Assembly: GCA_046328115.1 (NCBI GenBank)
Contig: JAXLXE010000001.1
Location: 1,922,001 to 1,986,000 of the forward strand
DNA: 64,000 nt
Direction: 5' to 3'
Source of the DNA: JAXLXE01 sp046328115
GTDB lineage: Bacteria; Chloroflexota; UBA6077; JACCZL01
Position numbers and translations under genes: made by a program
The notes under the pieces: model-generated
What the model saw: the letters and a program-made list of their open reading frames with translations, nothing else
The model's database searches: none
Told to the model about the DNA's origin: nothing
Shown here: one piece after another, positions 43,140 through 51,987 of the stretch
How the letters are laid out: each line of letters begins with the position of its first letter
How positions within the stretch are numbered: the first letter of the stretch is position 1

Positions 43140-44903
43140 ATGCCTGTACGAGCTCGGCTTGCCTTCGTCTCACGTCGGGGATTCCTGCGGACACTGGGTC
43201 TGGTGGCCTCGGCTGGACTGGTCCAGGCCTGCGCGCCCGCCGCACCCGCCCCGAGCAAGCCGGCGGAGAGCAAGCCCGCCGAGGTCGCGAAGCCCGCGGC
43301 TCCAGCGGCCACCGCGGCCGGGGCTCCGTCCGCCGCGAAACCCGCCGAACCAAAGCCGGCTGAGGCGGCGAAACCCGCTCAGGCTCCCGCGGCGGGTAAG
43401 CCCGGCGGCACGTTGGTCGCCGGCTGGGATTCTGATCCCGGCGCGCTCGACAACAACCTGGATCGCGGCGCCGTCACCCGGACGCTGCTCCACATGGTGT
43501 ACGACCGCATCGTGGAGCGCGACATCTCGGTCAAGGCGGACTTCCCGCCGTTTGGCCCGGGCCTGGCGACGTCCTGGGAGGTCTCGCCGGACGCGAAGGT
43601 CTACACGTTCAAGCTGCGGCCGGGCGTGAAGTTCCACGATGGCACGCCGTGCGACGCGGAGGCCATCAAGTTCAACATCGAGCGCAACTGGAATCCCAAT
43701 CACCCCTTCTACCACAAGGCCGGCGCGGGGGCGAACGCCCTGGGCTACAAGGACCTTGACAAGGTGGAGGTGGTGGACGCGACCACCGTCCGGGTGACCC
43801 ACAAGGCGCCGTTCGCCGATTTTCTGAACGTCCTCGCCTTCGGCACCTACTCCATCGGCAGCCCCACCCAGATCCAGAAGGTGGGGAACGACGAGTTCGG
43901 CAACAAGCCCATCGGCTCCGGGCCGTTCAAGTTCGTGGAGCGCGAGCGGGGCGTGAAGCTGGTGTTCGAGCGGAACGCCGAATACTGGGGCGGCGCGCCG
44001 CTGCTCGACCGCTTCATCATCCGGCCGCTGCCCGAGGCCGTGGCACGGCTTACCGCGCTGGAGACCGGCGAGGTTGACTGGGTTAACAACGTGCACCCGG
44101 ACAGCATCGAAAAGGTGCGGGCCAACCCCAACCTGGTCATCGAGCTTGCCCAGCTTCCGAATACGTGGGGCTATATCCCCAACCACCGCGCCGAGCCCAC
44201 CAAGAACGTGAAGGTCCGCCAGGCGCTCAACTGGGCCGTGAACCGGGAGGCGCTGGCCAAGGACGTGATGCGCGGCCTCGCGGTGCCCTCCACCAGCCCG
44301 TTCGCGCCGACGGGAACGGCTGGACACAACCCGAACATCAAAGGCTACGGGTTCGACCCGGCGAAGGCCAAGGCGCTGCTGGCGGAGGCCGGCTTTGGCA
44401 GCGGGCTGGACCTGCGTTTCCAGATCCCCCAGGGCGCGGTGGGCTCGCCCTTCGCCGTGCAAATGAACGAGTACCTGCAGCAGAACTTCAAGGACGTGGG
44501 CATCAACGTGAAGATCGAGGCGCTGGAGGCACAGGTGATGCAGCAGAACCTGTCCAACGGTATGCCCAATGACGTGCACGCCTACAGCGTGGGCTTCAGC
44601 GTGGACGAGATGGTGAACCTGCAGCGCCACTACCGGTCAGACCTGGTGCCGCCGAACGGCAACACGAACCCCGGCTGGATCGAGAACGCCGATCTGGACG
44701 CGCTCCTGAAGAAGGCGCTGGAGACGCCCAACGAGGAGGAGCGCAAGAAGATCTACTTTGACGTGCAGCAGCGGGCGGTGGACCTGGCCGCCTGGGTGTG
44801 GGTGGTCCACCAGAAGGGCGCGCGGGCCTGGAGCAAGAAGGTCCAGGGCTTCGTGAACCCGAACTCGTACATGTTCACGTTTAAGACGGTCTCCATGGGC
44901 TGA
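43140..44903 (+). CDS. ABC transporter substrate-binding lipoprotein (SBP_bac_5, oligopeptide type)
   Basis: 587 residues. The signal sequence is SRRGFLRTLGLVASAGLVQAC, with a twin-arginine-like RR and a lipobox ending in Cys. A 50-residue Lys/Pro/Ala spacer follows, then the family-5 fold: GLATSWEVSPDAKVYTFKLR, VKFHDGTPCDAEAIKFNIE, KPIGSGPFKFVERER, KVRQALNWAVNREALAKDV. It binds peptides or similar solutes outside the membrane for the permeases encoded next. ATG 43140 has CGGAG upstream. A hairpin separates it from the permease genes. Confidence 0.93.
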   Translation: MPVRARLAFVSRRGFLRTLGLVASAGLVQACAPAAPAPSKPAESKPAEVAKPAAPAATAAGAPSAAKPAEPKPAEAAKPAQAPAAGKPGGTLVAGWDSDPGALDNNLDRGAVTRTLLHMVYDRIVERDISVKADFPPFGPGLATSWEVSPDAKVYTFKLRPGVKFHDGTPCDAEAIKFNIERNWNPNHPFYHKAGAGANALGYKDLDKVEVVDATTVRVTHKAPFADFLNVLAFGTYSIGSPTQIQKVGNDEFGNKPIGSGPFKFVERERGVKLVFERNAEYWGGAPLLDRFIIRPLPEAVARLTALETGEVDWVNNVHPDSIEKVRANPNLVIELAQLPNTWGYIPNHRAEPTKNVKVRQALNWAVNREALAKDVMRGLAVPSTSPFAPTGTAGHNPNIKGYGFDPAKAKALLAEAGFGSGLDLRFQIPQGAVGSPFAVQMNEYLQQNFKDVGINVKIEALEAQVMQQNLSNGMPNDVHAYSVGFSVDEMVNLQRHYRSDLVPPNGNTNPGWIENADLDALLKKALETPNEEERKKIYFDVQQRAVDLAAWVWVVHQKGARAWSKKVQGFVNPNSYMFTFKTVSMG

Positions 44904-44905
44904 GA

Positions 44906-44938
44906 CCTGGCCGGCCGCCAATAGCGGCCGGCCAGGTA
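44906..44938 (+). terminator. Intercistronic hairpin (attenuator or mRNA stabiliser)
   Basis: Perfect 14-bp stem ACCTGGCCGGCCGC / GCGGCCGGCCAGGT with a 5-base loop, between the binding-protein and permease genes. Such stems commonly give more binding protein than permease. Confidence 0.65.
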
Positions 44939-44952
44939 CTTCTCCCGTCCAG

Positions 44953-45903
44953 ATGCGCGCGTACGTCCTGGGTCGGCTGGTGTCCGCGATCCCGGTGCTG
45001 CTGGGGGTCAGCGTGGTCATCTTCCTCTTGATGAAGCTGATCCCCGGCGACGCCGCCCAGGTGCTGGCCGGCCCCAGCGCCACCCGTGACGAGGTGGAGA
45101 TGATCCGCGAGGACCTGGGTCTCAACGAGCCGCTACACGTCCAGTACGGCCGGTGGCTGGCGCGGGCGGTGCGCGGTGACCTGGGCCGGTCCATCGAGCT
45201 GAGGGCGCCGGTCACCGTGATGGTGCTGGAGCGCTTCAAGAACACCGCCGTCCTGGCGGGCGCCAGCATGCTGCTGGCTGTGGCTGTTGGCGTCACGGCG
45301 GGCGTCATCTCCGCCACCCGCCCGCTTTCCGCGTTCGATCGGCTCGCCATGATCGGCGCCCTGTTCGGCAACAGCATGCCCACGTTCTGGCTGGGCCTGG
45401 TGCTGATCCTGGTGTTCTCGCTGGGCCTGCGGATGTTCCCCTCCAACGGCATGTACGACATTCGCGAGGCGGGCGGTCTGCCGGATCTGCTCCACCATCT
45501 GGTGCTGCCGTCAATCACGCTGGCCGGCGTGTCTGCCGCCATCCTGGCCCGCGTGACCCGCTCCAGCATGCTGGAGGTGATCAATCGCGAGTACGTCACC
45601 ACCGCGCGTGCCAAGGGGCTGAACGATCGGCACGTCATCTGGGGCCACGCGCTCAAGAATGCGCTGCTGCCGGTGGTGACGGTGATGGGCGTGCAGATGG
45701 GCTACCTGCTGGGCGGCTCGATCCTGGTGGAGACGGTGTTCTCGTGGCCGGGGCTGGGCTTGCAGTTGTTTCGGGCGATCGGCTCTCGGGATCTGCCGCT
45801 GGTCCAGGGCGGGGTGATGCTGGTGTCTGTGGTGTTCGTGTTCCTGAATCTGGCGGTGGACGTGCTGTACGCGTTTCTGGACCCGCGCGTGCGGTATTCC
45901 TGA
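44953..45903 (+). CDS. Oligopeptide ABC transporter permease (DppB/OppB-like)
   Basis: 316 residues, six helices. The start YVLGRLVSAIPVLLGVSVVIFLLMKLIPGD is typical of DppB. The EAA loop, EVINREYVTTARAKGLNDRHVIWGHALKNALLP, docks the ATPase, and ETVFSWPGLG lies near the end. The stop overlaps the start of the next permease gene by one base. Confidence 0.94.
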   Translation: MRAYVLGRLVSAIPVLLGVSVVIFLLMKLIPGDAAQVLAGPSATRDEVEMIREDLGLNEPLHVQYGRWLARAVRGDLGRSIELRAPVTVMVLERFKNTAVLAGASMLLAVAVGVTAGVISATRPLSAFDRLAMIGALFGNSMPTFWLGLVLILVFSLGLRMFPSNGMYDIREAGGLPDLLHHLVLPSITLAGVSAAILARVTRSSMLEVINREYVTTARAKGLNDRHVIWGHALKNALLPVVTVMGVQMGYLLGGSILVETVFSWPGLGLQLFRAIGSRDLPLVQGGVMLVSVVFVFLNLAVDVLYAFLDPRVRYS

Positions 45904-46817
45904 TGGCCGATGCTCCCGCCGCCACGCTGGGCGGGACGGCCGCGCTGGCGCCGGTCCCGCGACGGCTGAACGACCGCCGCCTGCTCAGCCTGGTGTGGGC
46001 CAGGCTGCGCAAGGACCCGGTTGCGCTTGGGGCGTTGCTTCTGCTGGTGGCGCTGGTGCTGACCGTGGTGGCGGCGCCGATCAGCGCGCCGCGCGATCCG
46101 CTGCGGCAGGATCCCAGCATCCGACTATCGCCTCCGCTGACGCCAGGCTACCCGCTGGGCGCCGACGGGCTGGGGCGCGACGTGCTGAGCCGCCTCATCT
46201 GGGGCGGCCAGATCTCGCTGATGGTGGGCGCGCTGCCGGTGGCGCTGGCGGCGCTGGGCGGCGTGGCCATCGGGACGCTGGGCGGCTTCTACGGCGGTCG
46301 GCTGGACAACGTGCTCATGCGTTGCCTGGACGTGATCTTCGCGTTTCCGGCCATCCTGCTGGCGCTGGCCATCGTGGCCACGCTGGGCCCGTCCATCGGC
46401 AATGCCATGCTGGCGATCACGGTGGTGGGCATCCCCTCGTTCGCGCGCCTCATCCGGGCATCGGTGCTGACGCTCAAGGAGCAGGCGTTCGTGGAGGCGG
46501 CGCGCACGCTGGGGGCGGACGGCTGGCGGATCGTCTGGCGGCACATCCTGCCGAACAGCCTGTCCACGGTAGTGGTGTACGGCACGCTGGAGGTGGGCAA
46601 GACGGTGGTGTTCGCGGCCGGGCTCTCGTTCCTGGGGCTGGGCGTGCAGCCGCCCACACCGGAGTGGGGAGCGATGCTGGCGGACGGCCGCCAGGTGCTG
46701 GCGGTGGCGCCGCACGTGTCGACGGTGCCGGGCCTGCTGATCTTCCTGGTGACGGTTGGGCTGAACATCGTGGGCGATGCGCTACGCGACGCGCTGGACC
46801 CGCGGCTACGGCACTGA
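45903..46817 (+). CDS. Oligopeptide ABC transporter permease (DppC/OppC-like)
   Basis: 304 residues. After a cytoplasmic N-terminus come a first helix, LGADGLGRDVLSRLIWGGQISLMVG, the EAA loop EQAFVEAARTLGADGWRIVWRHILPN and FLGLGVQPPTPEWGAML, all DppC marks. ATG 45903 overlaps the DppB stop (TGATG). No DppD or DppF ATPase genes follow; an integrative element begins 18 bases downstream and may have displaced them. Confidence 0.93.
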   Translation: MADAPAATLGGTAALAPVPRRLNDRRLLSLVWARLRKDPVALGALLLLVALVLTVVAAPISAPRDPLRQDPSIRLSPPLTPGYPLGADGLGRDVLSRLIWGGQISLMVGALPVALAALGGVAIGTLGGFYGGRLDNVLMRCLDVIFAFPAILLALAIVATLGPSIGNAMLAITVVGIPSFARLIRASVLTLKEQAFVEAARTLGADGWRIVWRHILPNSLSTVVVYGTLEVGKTVVFAAGLSFLGLGVQPPTPEWGAMLADGRQVLAVAPHVSTVPGLLIFLVTVGLNIVGDALRDALDPRLRH

Positions 46818-46834
46818 CGGCGGAACAGCCCGCG

Positions 46835-46858
46835 CTGCTGGAGGCGACGGGCGGATTC
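46835..46858. repeat. attL: 24-bp copy of the tRNA-Cys 3' end
   Basis: Identical over 24 bases to 56200-56223, which covers the 3' acceptor and T-arm part of tRNA-Cys plus CCA and four bases beyond. It contains GGAGGCGACGGGCGGATTC. Only the tRNA tail is present here. Confidence 0.88.
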
Positions 46859-47322
46859 CACTTCTATGTCACGCGGTGCGCCCTCATGAAGTTCCTGCGT
46901 CCGCCTCAACACTGGGCGGCGGCGCGCAGCGAGTGGCGTGGACTGGCACCCTGGGGAGGCCGTGTTGCTCGCCGGCTGATCCCGTTGCCCACGAGGTCTT
47001 CCTGCACCGCGGCGGTCACTCGGCGATCCTCGGCGCCTTGTGCTCCCGCGTTCGACTCCGCATCACAGTCGTTGGGGTGGAGGCTCCTCGCGATTCGATG
47101 ATGCCAACCGGTAAACGCTCGCCACAGAACGTCCGTCCAGTTGCTCCTGGGTCAGCTCGAGCTCCACTCGTCGCTCGCACACTCAGTTCCTGAACTGTGT
47201 GGTTTGCTCGATCGGCACTGTACCTCCGAATGCTGAGTGATTGCCGCGATCATCAGTAGGCGCTTACCGATGATCGCGGAGGTGGTTTCGGGAGGAGTGC
47301 GGTAGACTACCGAGGGACAGGT
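46859..47322. other. Left arm of the element without a clear gene
   Basis: No ORF in this 464-base stretch has convincing composition or a ribosome site. It contains the short inverted pair GATCATCAGTAGGCGC...CCGATGATCGC near 47250-47280 upstream of the regulator gene. Confidence 0.5.
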
Positions 47323-47775
47323 ATGAGATCAAAGATGGTTGATCGCCCGGTCGCAGAACTATCGGTGATCCGCAGGGAAGTCAGGCTTAGTCAGGTGGAA
47401 CTCGTCACGCTGAGCGGCGTTTCTCGCCGAACCGTCGCGCTCGACGAGTTGGACGACACAATCTTGCACGCCGCCACACTCCGTCGCACTGCGGACGGTC
47501 TCGCGAGTAGCGGGGCCGCAAGGCTTGACCGCGCTGCTGCCGCCGAGTATTTTAGTGGCCCGGCGCGAGCCGCTGGGTTTGCCCCGGGAGACGTCAGCCG
47601 CCTGTCGGATGACGAGGTGCACGATCTGCTGGAGCAAGACGTGCGCGAGAGGAACGCACACCGGCCTGTTCACGCCTATCAGACGGTGGGGGGATGTGGC
47701 CCAGGCTCCAAGCGGATGATCTTGACAGTTGTTGAGGAAGTGCTGGCAAGGCGCCAGCCCGCGCGCCGGCACTAA
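47323..47775 (+). CDS. Possible XRE-type helix-turn-helix regulator
   Basis: 150 residues. Residues 10-60 read like an HTH_3 domain: LSVIRREVRLSQVELVTLSGVSRRTVALDELDD, then TLRRTADGLASS where XRE repressors have IRRIADAL. The second half is unrecognised, with an acidic helix DDEVHDLLEQDVRER and a GSKRMILTVVEEVLARR end. It could control the element or a lost toxin-antitoxin pair. ATG 47323 has only GGGACAGGT upstream. Moderately sure it is coding. Confidence 0.45.
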   Translation: MRSKMVDRPVAELSVIRREVRLSQVELVTLSGVSRRTVALDELDDTILHAATLRRTADGLASSGAARLDRAAAAEYFSGPARAAGFAPGDVSRLSDDEVHDLLEQDVRERNAHRPVHAYQTVGGCGPGSKRMILTVVEEVLARRQPARRH

Positions 47776-47795
47776 CCACGCAGAAGGGGGGACCC

Positions 47796-47948
47796 ATGGG
47801 GAACGACGAAGTCGCAGCCGTTGCGGAGGAGCCAGCCGGACGCAAGCCGGCCGGTAGAACGGCGCCGAAGTGGGAGACGGACGCCCGCCAGCGCATCCGC
47901 AACGCCGTCCGCCGCTTCCACAAGCCGCTGGCCGACCTGGCCGCGCGA
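47796..47948 (+). pseudogene. N-terminal gene fragment (restriction-nuclease-type N-terminus suspected)
   Basis: ATG 47796 behind GAAGGGGGG opens a frame whose residues 25-51, PKWETDARQRIRNAVRRFHK and onward, look like a genuine conserved start such as those of type I restriction R-subunit-like proteins (from memory, unverified). After PLADLAAR the sequence loses protein character at about 47948. Probably a truncated gene. A second short remnant encoding PKWETDARER lies at 52350-52379. Confidence 0.4.
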
Positions 47949-48111
47949 AGCTGCAGCAGTGGAGGGTTCCGTCCGCGCGGACCCGCGCCCGTCATTCATC
48001 AGGCTTCAGGTGGACAGCAAGGCCGTCCTGAGCGGAACCCTGACCCGCAGTGCAGTTATCTAGGGACGTCTACTGAATATCCGCTGACAGTCCTGGAGAG
48101 ATGTCCCCACT

Positions 48112-48993
48112 ATGGCTGAAGTCGCGCAAGAAACGATTCACCAAGACGAGACGCCGCTCGCCTTCTCGGAATTCCTGGAATCTGTCCCCCCCGGTGCGGT
48201 GATCCCGATCTCAGATCTCACGAAAGCGCGATACTACATGGGATCCTTGAAGCCAACGGGATATCAGATTGCCACGCCGGAATTACAGCTTCATTGCTCC
48301 GATGCAGCCTGCAATGGCATTCGCTTCTTCCGCCCATCGACCGGGAGTTATCCAGACATTCCTGACAAATTCTTCCACTTTTTCTATCTCACATATATCT
48401 GCTCAAATTGTCAGCGAGTCATGAAACACTTTTCGCTCGCCGCACAACGCAATATCGACGCAGAGAGTGGGTCGTGTATGAAGTTCGGAGAGCTACCTCC
48501 GTATGGGCCACCGACACCACCGAGACTATTCGCACTCATCGGTCCGGATCGAGAGTTGTTCTTACGGGGGCGACGGTGTGAGAATCAAGCTCTCGGTATC
48601 GGAGCATTCGTCTATTACAGACGAGTCGTTGAGGGTCAGAAGAACAGGATTCTCAACGAAATCATCAAGGTTGCGCGGAAGATTGGCGCGGCTCCAGAGC
48701 AGATCAAGACACTTGAAGACGCAATAACCGAGACACAGTTTTCCAAGGCCCTTGAAAGCGTCAAAGATGCACTGCCGCAGTCCCTGTTGGTGAATGGGCA
48801 TAATCCGCTGACGCTCCTTCATTCGGCTCTCAGCCACGGCCTGCACCTGCTCTCAGATCAAGACTGCTTGACGCTCGCTCGTTCCATTCGCATCGTCCTA
48901 GCGGAGCTGTCCGAGCGCTTGGCTGACGCGCTGAAGGATGAGGCAGAACTCAATAAAGCGGTGGCGCGCCTGCTTGAACGCAAGGACGGTTAG
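48112..48993 (+). CDS. Zinc-ribbon-like protein of unknown function
   Basis: 293 residues. The Cys pattern LHCSDAACNGIRFF ... YICSNC suggests a zinc ribbon near residues 60-100. The C-terminal two thirds are helical with a conserved-looking block: RRCENQALGIGAFVYYRRVVEGQKNRILNEII, ETQFSKALESVKDALPQSLL, NGHNPLTLLHSALSHGLH. The gene is visibly AT-richer than its surroundings, which supports recent transfer. Related proteins appear in variable regions of many genomes with no assigned role. ATG 48112 has GGAGAG upstream. Confidence 0.75.
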   Translation: MAEVAQETIHQDETPLAFSEFLESVPPGAVIPISDLTKARYYMGSLKPTGYQIATPELQLHCSDAACNGIRFFRPSTGSYPDIPDKFFHFFYLTYICSNCQRVMKHFSLAAQRNIDAESGSCMKFGELPPYGPPTPPRLFALIGPDRELFLRGRRCENQALGIGAFVYYRRVVEGQKNRILNEIIKVARKIGAAPEQIKTLEDAITETQFSKALESVKDALPQSLLVNGHNPLTLLHSALSHGLHLLSDQDCLTLARSIRIVLAELSERLADALKDEAELNKAVARLLERKDG

Positions 48994-49358
48994 CCCTTCG
49001 GCCCAGCCGATTGCACGCGGCGGCGGGTGTTGTGGAGACTGGGAGGATGTCCGTGGTCCCGAGCGCCGGAGTATGGTCGAGTCGGCGTTGACCTCTAGAA
49101 TTGGGGCGGAGTCGTTGAGGATGTCGCCAGCAACGGTAAGGTGTGCTTGGAGTCGGTTTCGATGTCGATAAAGGATTCCTTGAAGACGTGGCTGGCAACC
49201 GTCGCTTGGGTGTTTGGCCGACGACAGTGGCGACGTTGCGCTAGGCCCGCGTGTGCCCCTCGAAGCCTAAGTGCTTGTCCGCCGACATTGGGTGATTGAG
49301 TCGCGCCGCCACCTACGGCGGGATCGCGGCAACTGTAATCGACTGGGAGGGGGCAGTA
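48994..49358. other. Intergenic region within the element
   Basis: 365 bases without a supported gene. The reading frame of the next gene extends back to 49296, but a much better start lies at 49359. Confidence 0.5.
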
Positions 49359-49952
49359 GTGGCAAGTCAAGACCGGCTTTCGAGACGAGCGGCGTTCGCC
49401 GCGCGAGCCAATGCATCGAGGCGGCCAGCGACTGTCGTCCCACGCGGCGGACCTCCACTGCTCGTGATCATCCTGGGCGCGACCGTGCTCATACTGGGCT
49501 TGGTCACCGTCGCCGTGCTCGCGTGGTACGCAGTCGCGACCATCCTTCCCGTCCTGCGGCCGCGGCAGCTCACCGCCGTGGAGATCGTCGACCGCTTCCA
49601 TGCGGGTGGACTACCGGTGACGGAGGTCGTTGTCCTCACCGCGGATACCGATCCCAACAAGCTACTGGGGCGCCCGGGCGGCTACCTCGAAAAGGTGAGC
49701 TGGCGAGATACCCGCGTGAAGGTCAAGTACGGCGACATCGTCTCGCTGAGTGACGGTGGCAGCATTGAGGTCTTCGGCGACGCCGACGGCGCAGCGCGGC
49801 GGCGCGCGTACATCGAGGCGCTGTCCACCGCTGCGCCGATCTTCGGCCACTACGCGTTCCAGCACGGGAAGGTCGTCCTGCATGTGAGCAAGGACCTGAC
49901 ACCAGACCAGGCTGCGCAGTATCGTGCGGTGCTGGAGGAGGCTATGCGATGA
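49359..49952 (+). CDS. Single-pass membrane protein of unknown function
   Basis: 197 residues. The N-terminal cytoplasmic part has SRRAAFAARANASRR, then one helix (LLVIILGATVLILGLVTVAVLAWYAV), then an external alpha/beta domain: LLGRPGGYLEKVSWRDTRV, GGSIEVFGDADGAARRRAYIEAL, GHYAFQHGKVVLHVSKDLTPDQAAQYRAVL. That domain resembles small lipoprotein-like hypotheticals of actinobacterial and Chloroflexota elements. GTG 49359 with GGGAGGGGG upstream. Coupled to the next gene by a 4-base overlap. Confidence 0.7.
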   Translation: MASQDRLSRRAAFAARANASRRPATVVPRGGPPLLVIILGATVLILGLVTVAVLAWYAVATILPVLRPRQLTAVEIVDRFHAGGLPVTEVVVLTADTDPNKLLGRPGGYLEKVSWRDTRVKVKYGDIVSLSDGGSIEVFGDADGAARRRAYIEALSTAAPIFGHYAFQHGKVVLHVSKDLTPDQAAQYRAVLEEAMR

Positions 49953-50878
49953 GGCTGCCAGCGATGGTCCTACGAATCGTGCGCGGACACCGGTGGCCGG
50001 CCGCGGTGGTGTTCGCTCTTGGCGTCGGACTAATAGTGGCGCCAGCCTTCAGCCAGTCGGCCATCCCCAACGGCGCGTTCGTGCGAGACGCGGATGGCGT
50101 GCTGTGGCTGGTGCTCGGCGGGCAGCGCCACCATGTGGCCGTGTACCCGGCGGCGAGCGAGAGCCTGGCGGCAATCCCTGCCTCGGGCCAGTGGGTTGTC
50201 CCCAGCGAGACGGGCGCCGTACTCGGATCACGTCCGGATTGGGCTCAGGATTCGACACTGGCGGCCGCTGCCCCAGTGCCGGCGCCCCCTCTGCCGGCGG
50301 TCGAGCCCGGGCTGCGCGTGGTCAAGATCGGCTACGGCCAGACTACTGGCGCGCTTGGCGCGGTCGGCTACGGACTGATCGTGGACAACACGACGGGCAA
50401 GCCGCTCTACCGCAGCTTGATCCGCCTGGCCTTCTTCGACAGCGCCGGCACGATGATCCGTACGACATCGCCGACGGTGGAGCTGATTTATCCCGGCCAA
50501 CGCCTCGGTCTCGCGGGCACCATCTACGTCGATGACGGCGTGCGGGTCGTTCGCGTCGAGCCGTCCGTCACGCTCGGACGCGCTGTGGAGGCGCCGCCAT
50601 TCCCATTCAGCACTGCCGACGTGGGGCTGCGCACGGAGTTCTCCAGCACGGTCGCCGCGGGCATAGTGAAGAACGCGTCCTCGGTCGAGGTGAAGGACAT
50701 CGCGGTTTCCGGGATCGCCTACGACAGCGCGGGGAACATCATCGGCGGCGGCTCGTCGAGCCTCAGCTTCATTCCCGCAAATGGCCAGGCTGCCGCGAAA
50801 GTGACGCTTCGATCATCTGTGGCGCCGGCTTCGGCAGAGCTGTACGCGACGTACAACTCGTACTCGCTTAGCCGATAG
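49949..50878 (+). CDS. Secreted protein with FxLYD-like beta-sandwich repeats
   Basis: 309 residues. Signal peptide WPAAVVFALGVGLIVAPAFSQS. A short domain (GAFVRDADGVLWLVLGGQRHHV) resembles the recurring surface-protein motif that starts with a variable residue before DGVLWLV. Two beta-sandwich units follow (GLRVVKIGYGQTTGALGAVGYGLIVDN and AGIVKNASSVEVKDIAVSGIAYDSAGNIIGGG), of the FxLYD type. ATG overlaps the previous stop (ATGA), so the two envelope proteins are probably made together. Confidence 0.7.
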   Translation: MRLPAMVLRIVRGHRWPAAVVFALGVGLIVAPAFSQSAIPNGAFVRDADGVLWLVLGGQRHHVAVYPAASESLAAIPASGQWVVPSETGAVLGSRPDWAQDSTLAAAAPVPAPPLPAVEPGLRVVKIGYGQTTGALGAVGYGLIVDNTTGKPLYRSLIRLAFFDSAGTMIRTTSPTVELIYPGQRLGLAGTIYVDDGVRVVRVEPSVTLGRAVEAPPFPFSTADVGLRTEFSSTVAAGIVKNASSVEVKDIAVSGIAYDSAGNIIGGGSSSLSFIPANGQAAAKVTLRSSVAPASAELYATYNSYSLSR

Positions 50879-50903
50879 CGTACGATTCGAGGGAGGTATG
50901 ACG

Positions 50904-50987
50904 ATGGCCAATCGTCAGTCGCGCCGAAAGTCGCCTAGACAGACTTCGGCTGCGAAGCGTCCGAGAGCAGCACATGAACCAGGCTAA
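50904..50987 (+). CDS. Very small basic ORF, 27 residues
   Basis: ATG 50904 lies seven bases behind GGGAGG and encodes ANRQSRRKSPRQTSAAKR and a short end. It overlaps the start of the nuclease-like gene (ATG 50974) by 14 bases in another frame, so it could act as a leader that couples translation. It may be a chance ORF. Confidence 0.35.
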   Translation: MANRQSRRKSPRQTSAAKRPRAAHEPG

Positions 50988-51987
50988 CCGGACATGCCTC
51001 GGTCCCCGGGAGGCCAAGCTTCTAGTCAGGTACCTGGATGCAGTAGACGATGCGGTGACAGCTCGACTTGCGCGCGGCTTCAGCCCTCACGAAGACCATC
51101 TGACGTCGCTCCTGGCTGAAATGCTCGACGACAACCTCACCGCCCTGAGTCAACTTTCATTCCCACTGACCGCACTCCGGGCAGCACTGGCGAAGGAGCC
51201 CCGCACACTCGCAGCAAGTCTTTCTGTCGAAGCACGGCAATACCCTCCTCACATCGAGAGGAGGCTCACCTCGTCGGACATCGGCGTGATAGTCAGCTAT
51301 CGTGACCATCTCGTCCCGAAATATTCCTTCGATAGTGGCGCCCTGTTTCAGGCCAAACGGCTTTTCCCATCAAAGCGTACCGGGGAAACGACATTCTCAC
51401 TGCTCGACAGATTCGAGAGCTTTGATCCACAACAACTGTTCCGCCTGACCACGCTCGGACTACACTCGTCAGAATGGCGCATGCAACATGAATTGGCGCG
51501 TCTACGGGGCGGAAAACGTCGCGTCGGCCACTATCTGTTCTATTGTCCTCGTCCGGAGGCTTACTCTGATGCGTCCCGAGAGGAGGTACACCGGTATCTC
51601 ATTAGCTCGGAAGGACTCTTTAATAATGCAATGAGGCTGCATCGCTACGAGCTCTCGTCCGACCCTGAACGACACGTTCCCGGGCTCATCGCCACTGGTT
51701 TGGATTGGCTTGTGGTCGCGTATCTGGACTCTAGCCACGGTGTACTCAGCGTCCGGGAGGCGAATAACAAGCCAACGGCCCGCGATGTCTTCCAGCGCAT
51801 GTGGGAGGAGGCGTATCCTCTTTCGTGGTTTCTCGTCTACGGGATGTTGTTCGGAAACTGTGGCAGCAGCGAGCCAGATGACCTAGCACGTGTCCGCGGA
51901 CAGATAGATGCTGCGGATACAGATGCTCCAATACTCCCGCGTTACGTGATCACTTTGGCTGTAGATGTGGGCAGTGTACAAGGGTAG
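50974..51987 (+). CDS. Nuclease-like protein, possible PD-(D/E)XK fold
   Basis: 337 residues. E40 in PHEDHLTSLLAEMLDDN, D102 in LTSSDIGVIVSY and Q126-A-K128 in ALFQAKRLFPSK give an E...D...(E/Q)xK order, as in PD-(D/E)XK enzymes with Gln in place of Glu. The rest is helical with LFRLTTLGLHSSEWRMQHELARLRGG and YLFYCPRP. Its base composition is lower in GC than the chromosome. A defence or restriction role is inference from fold pattern and location in the element. Confidence 0.6.
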   Translation: MNQANRTCLGPREAKLLVRYLDAVDDAVTARLARGFSPHEDHLTSLLAEMLDDNLTALSQLSFPLTALRAALAKEPRTLAASLSVEARQYPPHIERRLTSSDIGVIVSYRDHLVPKYSFDSGALFQAKRLFPSKRTGETTFSLLDRFESFDPQQLFRLTTLGLHSSEWRMQHELARLRGGKRRVGHYLFYCPRPEAYSDASREEVHRYLISSEGLFNNAMRLHRYELSSDPERHVPGLIATGLDWLVVAYLDSSHGVLSVREANNKPTARDVFQRMWEEAYPLSWFLVYGMLFGNCGSSEPDDLARVRGQIDAADTDAPILPRYVITLAVDVGSVQG

